Source of the DNA: Longimicrobiales bacterium
GTDB lineage: Bacteria > Gemmatimonadota > Gemmatimonadetes > Longimicrobiales > Gaopeijiaceae
Reading direction: 5' to 3'
Length of the DNA: 64,000 nucleotides
Assembly: GCA_029245345.1 (NCBI GenBank)
Contig: JAQWPM010000012.1
Location: forward strand, 558,001-622,000
In this document: one piece after another, positions 53,602 through 62,297 of the stretch
How positions within the stretch are numbered: position 1 is the first letter of the stretch
How the letters are laid out: each line of letters starts with the position of its first letter
Translations under genes and position numbers: made by a program
Notes under the pieces: model-generated
Databases searched by the model: none
What the model saw: only the letters and a program-made list of their open reading frames with translations
Told to the model about the DNA's origin: nothing

Positions 53602-54903
53602 CTAGTTGATCGCCCCAGGCAGGCGGCGGACCACGATCGTGGGGACGTCGTATTCGTCCATCTCGATGAACGCAGCCAACCCGTCAGGCCCAAACGAACT
53701 CGGGATCGACGTTTCGCCAGCTGCGAAGGTCCCCACGTATCCTCCGTCGGGAGAGACGATATCGATGGCCCCGTTGGAAACAGGCTCGTCCCCGCGCCTC
53801 TGCACCCAGAGCGTCCCACCCCAGCTCGACGCCAGCGCTCGGATCACCGGAACTTCCAGAAAGAAGACGAGGTTCTCGAGCGACTCGAGTCGCATGTTGC
53901 GCATATCGTCCGGGTCGATCGACATGTTCGAAGATCCACCTCCGCCGCCACCGCCAATCATCATCACCCGGCCACCGCCTCCACTGCTCTCTTCTTCGAT
54001 CTCAGCGATCTTGCGCTCACGCTCGGCGTCCTCCACGGACGGCGTCACTGCTTCTGGCACGATCGAGCGTCGCAGCACGCGCGACCCGCTCGCATCCGTG
54101 ACGTTCACCTCGTACGCGGAGGAGTCGACGTAGGCCACCCCGCCTTCCACGACCGAGACGAGCAGTTCGGGCTCAAACGCGCGCGGCGGAGGCATCGAAA
54201 TCTGGAAGTTCCCGCCGCCACCCGACCCAAGGGTACGGCCCTCGGTGGCCTCTAGCGGCGGGGGCAGCCAACCCTCTGCAACCACTTCGGATAGGGTCGT
54301 CTCACCGGTCAACGCGAGTCGTTCGATGGGTCGCGTGGTTGGCTCGGCCATACCCGGACCTCCCATACGTATCTGGATGCCTCCCTCACCACCTATATAG
54401 ACGGCGTCTCCATCAGGATCCGGAAGGTACGGGCCCATCTGAATATTCATGGATCCGGGAGCGCCCATGGATACAGACCTCAGGTACTCCCCGTCGGATC
54501 CGTACAGGGTGAAGGCCCGATGTCCCAGATCTCCGACGACGACCGTTCCGTCCCTCATGACGGTAAAACCGAACGCCATTCGCATCTCACCTGGGCCCTC
54601 TCCTGCCCTACCGATGTCGCTGACATGATTCCCATCCCGATCGACCTTCACGATACGGGTCGCTTGCCGGTCGAAGATGTAGAGGTAGCCCTCAGCGTCG
54701 AACCCCGTGGAGGACACCTCACCGAACGTCTCCCACAACTCCCCGTTCATTGACCCGACCCGGAAGACCTCGTCGAAGTTTGCGTTGAGGCGACGATCGG
54801 CAGCCGGTAAATCGATGACCTCCTGCGCGGCCAATGCGCCGCCGGAAACGACCAAGACGGCGGCAGCCAGCACAAGCACTCTTCCAACACCGAAACGACT
54901 CAC
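53602..54903 (-). CDS. Secreted six-bladed beta-propeller protein with glycine-rich loops
   Basis: 433 residues. Signal peptide (LAAAVLVVSGGALAAQ). Propeller blades: FGEVSSTGFDAEGYLYIFDR, ATRIVKVDRDGNHVSDIGRA, GEGPGEMRMAFGFTVMRDGT, SSWGGTLWVQRRGDEPVSNG and SPDGGYVGTFAAGE. Two insertions are odd: a Met/Pro/Gly-rich stretch (GGIQIRMGGPGMAEP) and a long acidic-then-glycine linker (EEESSGGGGRVMMIGGGGGG) in the middle. Function unknown. A homologous but dead 3' fragment is at 43145-43539. Divergent from the aconitase gene. Confidence 0.8.
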   Translation of the reverse strand: MSRFGVGRVLVLAAAVLVVSGGALAAQEVIDLPAADRRLNANFDEVFRVGSMNGELWETFGEVSSTGFDAEGYLYIFDRQATRIVKVDRDGNHVSDIGRAGEGPGEMRMAFGFTVMRDGTVVVGDLGHRAFTLYGSDGEYLRSVSMGAPGSMNIQMGPYLPDPDGDAVYIGGEGGIQIRMGGPGMAEPTTRPIERLALTGETTLSEVVAEGWLPPPLEATEGRTLGSGGGGNFQISMPPPRAFEPELLVSVVEGGVAYVDSSAYEVNVTDASGSRVLRRSIVPEAVTPSVEDAERERKIAEIEEESSGGGGRVMMIGGGGGGGSSNMSIDPDDMRNMRLESLENLVFFLEVPVIRALASSWGGTLWVQRRGDEPVSNGAIDIVSPDGGYVGTFAAGETSIPSSFGPDGLAAFIEMDEYDVPTIVVRRLPGAIN

Positions 54904-55102
54904 GGTTCCATCCCTTCTCGGTTTCAGTTCTACATCTCCGACAGTTGTAGATGAATCATGGCCTGTTCAGGGTTGCCTGCCAGGACGCATCGATAGCCGC
55001 CCTCCCCAAAGATCGAGGCCCCAAGGGTCTTGCTTCGGCCGGATGAGCGAACACCTTTCGGGTCCCTCCACCTCCCTTGGAGGCTCCACCGAACAGGCGC
55101 GC

Positions 55103-57226
55103 ATGATCAAAGATCTCCGAGAAAGGCCAATCGAAAAGCGGCCGACGACCCTGAAGTTCGAAGGCAGAATCCTTTACCTGCTGGACGACGCCGAATTGGT
55201 GAAGGGACAGCTCTACGACAACCTGAATGTCGAGCTGACCGACGAGCTGAAGGATCAACTACGAGATCAGATCTCAACGGATGAAATCACCCCAGCCTAC
55301 ATCTGCTTCTTCTATGACGAGACGCTGGGCGACTTCCCCTACCTCGGGCTACGGACAACGAACCAGTCCACCGGGGAGACGGAGTATCCGGTAGAACGCA
55401 ACGCGGTTCGTAACGGCGGCTTCGTCTGCTCCGTCGCGGGAAAGCGTCGCGGAAAGGGCAGTAGCCGCGAGGCGAGTCCCTACGCCGAACTGCACTCGGG
55501 CATCAAGGTGGTGGTCGCTGAGAGCATCGAGCGTATCTACAACGAGAATTGTCAAAACCTCGGAGTTCTAGCGACGAACGACTTCGGCATCATCGACCGC
55601 ATCAAGGCAGGGGAGGAGATCCAGCTCGAGGAATTCACCGCCGGCAAGGACGACATCACCCGGCAGATCATCGAATTCGGTGGACTGTTCGAGTTCAACG
55701 TGGCACGCCTTCAAGGCAAAGTGTCGATCCCGCTGAGCGCTGCGCAGGGCGGACACACCGGCGTAGGAGCCACTACGCTCCAGGCTCCTCCGGCGACGCG
55801 ACCCATGACGCTCGCGGAGAAGATCTTCGCCAAACACTTGGTCACCGATGCGGCCGAGGGTGAGGCTGGCGTCCCCTGGGTACAGCCGGGCGACGCGGGC
55901 TTCTACCAAACGGACATCCGGTTCAGCCACGAATACGTCACCCCAATGGCCTCGATCTTCTTCGAGGACAAAGTCGGAAAGGACGCGAAAGTCGTGGATC
56001 CTGATTCGATCCTGTTCTTCCGGGACCACCTGACCTTTCTCGAGAAAGTCATGAGCCAGGAGCGCATCGAGCAGGGCCTGCTCGACGTCGCCAAGGAGCT
56101 CGAGGTCAAACAGCGCGAGTTCTCCGTAAAGCAGGGCGTGAAGCTCTACGGCGAACAGATGGGCAAGAAGCTCGGCTCCCAAGCGATCTGCCATTCCAAG
56201 ATCCTCGAAGAGTACGCCGAGCCGGGAATGCTCGTGATCGGGACCGACTCCCACACACCACACGCGGGTGCCATTGGAGCCGTCGCATTCGGAGTAGGCA
56301 CCACGGCGATCTTCAACTCTTGGATCACCCGTGACGTCCGCGTCAGCGTACCAGAGTCGTTCAAGGTCGTCGTCTCAGGCGAACCTGCAAACAACGTGAC
56401 CGCCAAGGACTACATGCTGGAGATCCTCCGGCATCCGTACATTCGAGACGGGCACGCGATCGGCCAGATCGTCGAGTACGCGGGGCCGGCCGTCGAAGCT
56501 CTGTCCGTGGACGAACGTGCCACCATGACGAACATGGCGGCCGAGGTCGGTGCGTTCACCGGCATCATCGCGGCGGACGACAAGTCCGTCGAGTTCATGG
56601 TCAACGAACGCGGCATGGACAGAGCTCGCGCCGAAGAACTGATCGTGGGCATGCAGAGCGACCCCAACGCCGAATACGTGAAGGTCATCGAGATCGACGC
56701 TTCCGCTATTCGGCCCATGGCGGCGCTTCCGAACGATCCAGGCAACGGTGTCTTCATCGACGAGTTGGGCAGCGACCCCATCCGCATCGACATCGCGTAT
56801 GCGGGCTCGTGCACTGCGGGCAAGAAAGAGGACATGGACATGTACGCCGCCGTGTTCGCGGAGGCAGACGCACAGGGCCTGACCGCCCACCCGGATGTAA
56901 ACGTCTTCATCCAGTGTGGTTCGACGGAGGTTCGTGAGTACTGCAGGGAAAAGGGCTACCTGGAGCTCTTCGAGAAGATGGGCGCCGAATTCATTGAGCC
57001 CGGGTGCGGAGCGTGCATCGCGGCCGGTCCTGGCGTGACAACGTCTCCTGATGAAGTCTCGATTTCCTCTCAGAACCGGAACTTCCCCGGCCGCTCAGGG
57101 CCAGGAAATCTCTATCTGGGTTCGCCGTACTCCGTGGCCGCGAGCGCTGTGACCGGTCACGTGACGAGCTGGACACCTGGGCAGGCATTCAAGCCCGTCA
57201 GCGCACGGAAGCTCACTACCATCTAG
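55103..57226 (+). CDS. Aconitase-family hydratase with N-terminal swivel domain
   Basis: About 707 residues from ATG 55103; the frame is open to 54707 but conserved-looking sequence starts at MIKDLRERPIEKRP. The [4Fe-4S] ligands are Cys570 (GSCTAGKK), Cys635 and Cys638 (GCGAC), with GTDSHTPHAGAIGAVAFGVG and NRNFPGRSGPGNLYLGSPY also characteristic. Domain order is unusual: a swivel-like region (about 25-230, GDFPYLGLRTTNQ) comes first and the catalytic LeuC-like part second, as in AcnB, but the AcnB HEAT domain is absent. Aconitate hydratase in the TCA cycle is most likely; homoaconitase or 2-methylisocitrate activity is possible. Confidence 0.85.
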   Translation: MIKDLRERPIEKRPTTLKFEGRILYLLDDAELVKGQLYDNLNVELTDELKDQLRDQISTDEITPAYICFFYDETLGDFPYLGLRTTNQSTGETEYPVERNAVRNGGFVCSVAGKRRGKGSSREASPYAELHSGIKVVVAESIERIYNENCQNLGVLATNDFGIIDRIKAGEEIQLEEFTAGKDDITRQIIEFGGLFEFNVARLQGKVSIPLSAAQGGHTGVGATTLQAPPATRPMTLAEKIFAKHLVTDAAEGEAGVPWVQPGDAGFYQTDIRFSHEYVTPMASIFFEDKVGKDAKVVDPDSILFFRDHLTFLEKVMSQERIEQGLLDVAKELEVKQREFSVKQGVKLYGEQMGKKLGSQAICHSKILEEYAEPGMLVIGTDSHTPHAGAIGAVAFGVGTTAIFNSWITRDVRVSVPESFKVVVSGEPANNVTAKDYMLEILRHPYIRDGHAIGQIVEYAGPAVEALSVDERATMTNMAAEVGAFTGIIAADDKSVEFMVNERGMDRARAEELIVGMQSDPNAEYVKVIEIDASAIRPMAALPNDPGNGVFIDELGSDPIRIDIAYAGSCTAGKKEDMDMYAAVFAEADAQGLTAHPDVNVFIQCGSTEVREYCREKGYLELFEKMGAEFIEPGCGACIAAGPGVTTSPDEVSISSQNRNFPGRSGPGNLYLGSPYSVAASAVTGHVTSWTPGQAFKPVSARKLTTI

Positions 57227-57241
57227 GACGGCCCGTCGGGA

Positions 57242-57688
57242 CTACGTACCGATCCCAGCTCGCACGGCCAACCAAAGAATCGCTCCATACCGCCCCACCG
57301 TTCCCGCGAACGCGGCCACAATGAAGATGGGGAACGGGAGTCGCAGAGTGCCGCAGGCTAGCGTTATTACGGCGAACGGAGGCACCGACACGAGTGCTCC
57401 AGAGAAGAGCCCGGCACCAAGAAGTTTCTTCTTTTTCCGCCAGGGCTCCGTCTTCGCCAGAAGCGCCTGAGCGCGACGGGGCAGCTTTTCAGGAGCCCAC
57501 CGCGTCAGCCCATAAAGAACGGTTTTGCCGACGACTTGGCCGGTGGCGCAGGCAAGGACGAGCACCGGGAGCTGATCGACCGGCAGTACCAGAGCTGCAC
57601 CTAGGATCACCGCTTCAGAACTGATCCAAGGAAACGCTCCACCCGCCGCACACGTCAGTGCAGCCCCGATTATGACGCTCAAATCCAT
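57242..57688 (-). CDS. VTT/YqaA-like small membrane protein
   Basis: 148 residues from ATG 57688. Three to four hydrophobic segments with IIGAALTCAAGGAFPWISSE, LLGAGLFSGALVSVPPFAVI and TLACGTLRLPFPIFIVAAFA, similar to the VTT (DedA/YqaA) domain, whose re-entrant loops relate to lipid scrambling or flipping. It is shorter than DedA (about 200). The gene converges with the aconitase gene (15-base gap). Specific substrate unknown. Confidence 0.65.
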   Translation of the reverse strand: MDLSVIIGAALTCAAGGAFPWISSEAVILGAALVLPVDQLPVLVLACATGQVVGKTVLYGLTRWAPEKLPRRAQALLAKTEPWRKKKKLLGAGLFSGALVSVPPFAVITLACGTLRLPFPIFIVAAFAGTVGRYGAILWLAVRAGIGT

Positions 57689-57754
57689 CGGCAAAGGTGT
57701 ATCATGCCGTGCGGTTTGGCGACGGCTCCGAAGGAATTGGGTGGGCCCCAGCCC

Positions 57755-58951
57755 CTAGTACAGATATCCCAATCCGATGTACATGGGCATACCGGCTTCG
57801 GCCGAACGGCCGAGGTCTGCGGCGATGATGAAGTTCTCACCCATGCCGATCCGCACCCCCCCACCAAAGCCACGGTGAAGGTCTGTCATGAGCTCGGAGA
57901 GCTGCACGTCACCATCCCACACCCTGCCTTGGTCGACGAACGCCGAAAGAACCACATGGAACGGTTTCCCGATCAATCTGAATTCCGCCGCTCGCCACCG
58001 GAGCTCAGCATTCCATACCACCATCCCACGTCCAGCAAAGCGGTTCTTGAGAACACCTCGCACGGTCTTGGCACCCCCAAGCCCTTCCTGCTGCTTGAAG
58101 GACGTCTGCACCCGGAACAAGTCGTGTGCCGGCGCGCCTTCCGTGACACCCTGAAGTAAGTATCGGTGTGCGAAGACCAGCTTCGAGCCAATCGAGAGAT
58201 ACCTCCGGTCGGTGAAGGTCCACCGCGAGTAACTCCGATCCGCACCGAACTGCTCATCCACGCGCTGAAACAGAAACTCCGTCCAGGCGCCACTTCGTGT
58301 CCCGGTCTCACGATCACGCGAGTCCCAGACCAACCCTGCCCGAACGTAATTCGTCCACTCCGAATCTTCGCCGGTCACGATCTCTCCGGCGTACAGCGTC
58401 GTACCGTCTCCCTCAGGGACGTCCGTGATGTCTGTATTTACGAAGCCCGCGCCGAAGAGCCCACGCAACTTGGACTCTCCAAAAGGCCTCTGGAGATTGA
58501 ACGTGGCGCTCCGCCTGTTGCGACCGAATCTGTAGAAAAACGGATTTGGGCCATCCTCCAAGTCCAACGCTTCGTCGTATGCAGAGGCGTTGCCAACACC
58601 GTAGTACGGAGTCGCAATCTGTTCTTCAGTACCGAGAAAGGCATCGAGTCGCCATCCGTCCGGCAACAGATGCGGCGCATCGAAGAACAGTGTGAAGTCC
58701 CGTCGCCCTTCTGTGGTCAGGAAGACCGTCGGCCGGGCTGACCACATGTACGGACCCAGGGCACCATCTCCGTACTGATAGAGTTCGACAAGCGCACCGT
58801 ATCCGAACCCTTCGTCCGCATCGAAGGTGATGGCTGGCAAGGCTCCGACCTCGAGTCCCGTGGGTCTCTCCTGTGCCCCCACATCGACCGGCTGCACAAG
58901 GCAGGCAAGGGCGAGCGTACCAATGAATCGGGCTTTCGTGGAGCGAGTCAT
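57755..58951 (-). CDS. Omp85/surface-antigen-type outer-membrane protein
   Basis: 398 residues with signal peptide (IGTLALACLVQPVDVGAQ) but no POTRA domains; it is only the barrel part of an Omp85-like protein. The diagnostic segment LGGAKTVRGVLKNRFAGRGM resembles the VRGY/F lock of BamA/TamA loop 6, and the strands YRFGRNRRSATFNLQRPFG, LSAFVDQGRVWDG and the final MYIGLGYLY complete a barrel. POTRA-less Omp85 homologues are known; a role in lipid or protein export is possible. Stands alone on the minus strand. Confidence 0.75.
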   Translation of the reverse strand: MTRSTKARFIGTLALACLVQPVDVGAQERPTGLEVGALPAITFDADEGFGYGALVELYQYGDGALGPYMWSARPTVFLTTEGRRDFTLFFDAPHLLPDGWRLDAFLGTEEQIATPYYGVGNASAYDEALDLEDGPNPFFYRFGRNRRSATFNLQRPFGESKLRGLFGAGFVNTDITDVPEGDGTTLYAGEIVTGEDSEWTNYVRAGLVWDSRDRETGTRSGAWTEFLFQRVDEQFGADRSYSRWTFTDRRYLSIGSKLVFAHRYLLQGVTEGAPAHDLFRVQTSFKQQEGLGGAKTVRGVLKNRFAGRGMVVWNAELRWRAAEFRLIGKPFHVVLSAFVDQGRVWDGDVQLSELMTDLHRGFGGGVRIGMGENFIIAADLGRSAEAGMPMYIGLGYLY

Positions 58952-59074
58952 GCCATCCTCCGATTTAATCCCCTTCGGTTGGACCCCAAAACATACCTCA
59001 CGGCCAAAGCGGGTTCGATACGTAGGGTGACGTAGGTCGAGCCTTCACGACGGCCGCTCCGCAGCCGCGGTCTC

Positions 59075-60361
59075 CTAGCCGGCGACTTCCGGAGGCAGAA
59101 GATCCTCCGGCCCCCAGTCGCGTTCCTCGTCGGTCACCTTCCTGAGGATCACCCACGCGATCAGAATCCAGACCAGAAGGCTCCCCATCGCTGCGGGGCG
59201 ACCCCAGCCCAAGGTATGGGACACGAGGGCGAACATGGCGGGTCCAATGATGGCGGCGAAGCGACCCACCATGCTGTACAGGCCGTAGAACTCACCCAGG
59301 CGCCCTGGTGGTGCCAAGATCAACATGTACGGGCGATCTGCCGTCCACGTCCCTCCAAGTGCGACTCCGGCGACACATGCGACGGCCCAGAACGTGGCAA
59401 CGGGAAGCCCGAACACGGGAATCGCCACGGCACCGACCAGAGCGACCGTCCATAGTCCGAGAACGAAGTTCAACGTCCGCTTGGGTCCGATCCGATCGAC
59501 CACCGAGCCGAGAATGAGACCACCGAGCACCGCAGATACGATCGCCGCAAGCATGAGAAGTTGAGTGCCTGTGGTGTCGAATCCGGCTTCTTCTTGGGTG
59601 TAGATCCCCAGAAAGATGATCACCGTGTTCGCGGCATCGGTGTAGAAGACCCGTCCTAACAAGAATCGCCCGAGGCCGCGATATCGTGGCAGATGGCGCA
59701 GCGTATCCTTGACCTGGCGCAACGCCTTCCCTGCCGTCTTCAGGGTGAGCCGCACCTTCGTGTGTACCCCTGTCTCCTTCACATAGATGAAGATCGGGAT
59801 CGCAAAGAACGCAAACAGAAGAGCGGTCACCCGAAAGATGCCCACGTGTCCGATCCGATCCAGAAGGACCAGGCCAGTAACCACACCAATAAACGAGCCG
59901 AGGTATCCGATTCCGACCCCGAAGCCACCCACGACTCCCTTCGTCTTCGGCGTACTCACGACCGAAAGCGTCGCGTCGTAGAAAATCAGGCTGGCCTGGA
60001 AGAAGTAGTTGGCGACGACGAAGAAGCCGAGCGTAACCCAAAGCCCACCCACGCCGAGCGCCGCAGTACAGATCACACAAGCGACGGTGCACAGCTTGAG
60101 GAACGGCAAACGCCTGCCTGCTTGGTCGGAGAGCGCCCCGAGGATCGGGGCACTGACGAAGACCAGGAGCATGGCGAGACTGTTCGCATACCCCCAGGTC
60201 GCGTCGGTCCCACCCATGTCGAGAACCCACAGCGCCAGATACAACGACACGATGTTCATGGAGAAGATCGTGTTCGCCAGATCGTAGAGAGCCCATGACA
60301 TCACCGGCTTCGTGAAGACGGTCTTCCAAAAGCCTCGGGCAGCCTCGGCGGGCTCTGTCAT
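59075..60361 (-). CDS. MFS transporter of the UMF1/Atg22-like type
   Basis: 428 residues from ATG 60361 (the frame continues upstream to 60433). Twelve membrane helices. The opening FWKTVFTKPVMSWALYDLAN, followed by FSMNIVSLYLALWVLD, PILGALSDQAGRRLPFLKL and the central loop with RQVKDTLRHLPRYRGLGRFL are those of UMF1 (YxiO-like, Atg22-related) transporters, which may export amino acids or sugars. Substrate not readable. Divergent from the dehalogenase-crcB pair. Confidence 0.87.
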   Translation of the reverse strand: MTEPAEAARGFWKTVFTKPVMSWALYDLANTIFSMNIVSLYLALWVLDMGGTDATWGYANSLAMLLVFVSAPILGALSDQAGRRLPFLKLCTVACVICTAALGVGGLWVTLGFFVVANYFFQASLIFYDATLSVVSTPKTKGVVGGFGVGIGYLGSFIGVVTGLVLLDRIGHVGIFRVTALLFAFFAIPIFIYVKETGVHTKVRLTLKTAGKALRQVKDTLRHLPRYRGLGRFLLGRVFYTDAANTVIIFLGIYTQEEAGFDTTGTQLLMLAAIVSAVLGGLILGSVVDRIGPKRTLNFVLGLWTVALVGAVAIPVFGLPVATFWAVACVAGVALGGTWTADRPYMLILAPPGRLGEFYGLYSMVGRFAAIIGPAMFALVSHTLGWGRPAAMGSLLVWILIAWVILRKVTDEERDWGPEDLLPPEVAG

Positions 60362-60524
60362 GCAGACACTCCATTTACCTTTGCGCTGATGCGACGTGCA
60401 ACAACCTAGGGGCTGGCCTAGTGGCTCGCTCATACGTCAGGATACGTGGCTCCACTTTCGTCACTAACCGGGTTTCGGCATCGTAAGGCCGGCTAGCGGA
60501 ACAACTTCCCCTGGAGTAGCCACG

Positions 60525-61418
60525 TTGAGCTACATCCCACCCTTCACACCTGATCGCCGCCTCTTCCCGTTCGCGTCGAAGTGGTTCGACAGCCGCGTAG
60601 GCCAGGTGCACTACGTAGATGAGGGGGTCGGTGACCCGATCCTTTTCCTCCACGGGAACCCGACATGGAGCTTCCTGTACCGCGGAATCATCATCCGCCT
60701 GAAGCAGCACTTCCGCTGTATCGCGGTGGATTATCCAGGGTTCGGGCTCTCCGAAGCGCCCGCCAGCTACGACTACACGCCGGCCGAACACGCCGAGGTC
60801 GTCAGCGACTTGGTGAGGCACCTCGGGCTCGACAACCTGACCATCATGGGTCAGGACTGGGGCGGACCTATCGGAATGCGTGTCGCACTGGACAACCTGC
60901 CCAAAGTGCGCGGACTCGTGATGGGGAACACGTGGTACTGGCCCATCGACACGGTGACCATGAAGGGCTTCGCGTACGCGATGTCGGCGGCGCCCATGCA
61001 AACGCAGATCCTCAAGAAGAACTTCTTCGTCGAGAAGATCATGCCCATGGCGGTGAAACACCCTCTCGCGGAGGAGGTCATGGATCACTACCGCGAAGCG
61101 CTGCCAACCGGCCAACGACGAATCGGGGCGGCTGAGTTCCCGCGGCAACTCATCGACGCCTCCCTGTGGCTCGGCGATCTGTCCGACGAGGTGCAGGACA
61201 AGCTGAGAAATGTCCCTCTTCTGCTGACGTGGGGTCTCCATGACCTCGCCTTCCCTCGCCAGTATATGGATCGCTTCCGGGAGGACTTCGTGAGGTCTCA
61301 AGTGTGCCGCCTCGACGCGAAGCACTACATCCAGGAAGACAGTCCCGTAGAGATCTCTGCAGCGATCAAGGACTTCTTGGGCAGCATCCCTTCAACCACG
61401 AGCCTTGCCTCGCAGTGA
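60525..61418 (+). CDS. Haloalkane dehalogenase-like alpha/beta-hydrolase
   Basis: 297 residues from TTG 60525 with GGAG eight bases upstream. Dehalogenase features are present in order: LFLHGNPTWSFLYR (halide-contacting Asn45), MGQDWGGPIGMRVA (nucleophile Asp111, halide-contacting Trp112), TWGLHDLAFP (acid Asp240) and DAKHYIQEDSP (base His267). This set matches the haloalkane dehalogenase group, which swaps carbon-bound halide for hydroxyl; the nucleophile is not the DRGxR of fluoroacetate dehalogenases. The stop overlaps the GTG of crcB (GTGA), so enzyme and fluoride channel are translated together. Substrate unknown. Confidence 0.87.
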   Translation: MSYIPPFTPDRRLFPFASKWFDSRVGQVHYVDEGVGDPILFLHGNPTWSFLYRGIIIRLKQHFRCIAVDYPGFGLSEAPASYDYTPAEHAEVVSDLVRHLGLDNLTIMGQDWGGPIGMRVALDNLPKVRGLVMGNTWYWPIDTVTMKGFAYAMSAAPMQTQILKKNFFVEKIMPMAVKHPLAEEVMDHYREALPTGQRRIGAAEFPRQLIDASLWLGDLSDEVQDKLRNVPLLLTWGLHDLAFPRQYMDRFREDFVRSQVCRLDAKHYIQEDSPVEISAAIKDFLGSIPSTTSLASQ

Positions 61419-61792
61419 CACTCCTCATCATCGGGATCGGTGGCCCGCTGGGCGCGATCTCCAGATACGTCGCCTCTGGCTGGGTCCAGAACATGACCGG
61501 CAGCGAGTTTCCGTGGGGCACAATGGCGGTCAACGTCAGCGGGTCATTGGCGCTCGGATTCGTACTGGTGTGGCTGCAAGCAAACGTCTCCGTCGAACTC
61601 CGACAGTTCGTCGCCCTCGGATTCCTGGGGTCCTTCACCACCTTCAGCACCTTCAGCTACGAAGCGGTCGCCTTGGTGCGAGATGGAGAGCTGTGGCGAG
61701 CCGGCGGCTACCTGGCAGGATCGGTGATGCTCGGAGTGTTGGCACTCGCCGTCGGTATGTCGCTGGCGACGGCGTTCGTCTCACGGGGCTGA
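61415..61792 (+). CDS. crcB: CrcB/Fluc fluoride channel
   Basis: 125 residues from GTG 61415 (overlapping the dehalogenase stop). Four membrane helices with family motifs GGPLGAISRYVASGW, GTMAVNVSGSLALGF and GFLGSFTTFSTFSYEA, the last holding the Phe/Thr track lining the Fluc pore. It exports fluoride ion as an antiparallel dimer. I see no fluoride riboswitch before the pair; expression seems tied to the dehalogenase. A strong terminator follows at 61814. Confidence 0.93.
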   Translation: MTLLIIGIGGPLGAISRYVASGWVQNMTGSEFPWGTMAVNVSGSLALGFVLVWLQANVSVELRQFVALGFLGSFTTFSTFSYEAVALVRDGELWRAGGYLAGSVMLGVLALAVGMSLATAFVSRG

Positions 61793-61813
61793 GCGATACA
61801 AGCACCAAAAAAG

Positions 61814-61851
61814 AAGAAGCCCGCAGCCGACGAATCGGCTGCGGGCTTCTT
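61814..61851 (+). terminator. Strong terminator after the dehalogenase-crcB pair
   Basis: Perfect 17-bp stem (61814-61830 with 61835-61851), loop cgaa, ending in a cttcttt stretch 21 bases past the crcB stop. Confidence 0.9.
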
Positions 61852-62297
61852 TATGGTCGCTGCAGGACTCGAAACAAGAGCGACCAGGTCCAAAAATCCT
61901 TGAAACACAGAGGCTTTTCTGCTGTCCGACCAGCCCTGGCGAGCTGTGGTGTGTTAGAAGCTACACTTTGATGGGATCGTGCTACAAGCAACAGGCGGAC
62001 GATAGAGCGCGGGGCCGGTGCAGATCCCTCCGTCGCCGACGGGCCGCCAAACGGTGCGCAACTAGAGGGAGCAGCTTCGGGTCCGCTGGATCCATGGGAG
62101 CCCCCCGGAAGCCCGCGCAGGCTCTGTCATGGCGACCCCAGAATTCGTCTTCGATCAATCCCTACCCGACTACTTCGCCCATCTGAGCATCCGACCGGCT
62201 CCGTACAGCATCCCCTCGCTGGCTCTCCGGTCCATCGAGCCTCCCTGCCTCCTCCCCTCCAGCGGCTCTGACACGTTCCCTCCCTACCTCTCACACC
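61852..62297. other. Intergenic gap, nothing recognised
   Basis: 446 bases between the crcB terminator and the end of the PqiC-like gene. Short frames show no recognisable protein. A 7-bp inverted repeat (61855-61861 with 61879-61885) encloses a GACTCGAA-like T-loop sequence but no full tRNA can be folded around it. Confidence 0.5.

Noticed and set aside
60434-60524. Fluoride riboswitch before the dehalogenase-crcB pair
   Set aside because: I looked for the conserved GGxGAUGG and CCGCC elements of the crcB motif and found no convincing match.
60375-61325. 316-codon minus-strand frame across the dehalogenase
   Set aside because: His/Arg/Val-rich shadow composition, no motifs, fully overlapped by the dehalogenase gene with intact catalytic residues.
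61855-61885. tRNA-like hairpin with GACTCGAA T-loop-like sequence
   Set aside because: The 7-bp arms enclose only 17 bases; no D-arm, anticodon arm or second acceptor strand can be placed, so it is not a tRNA gene.
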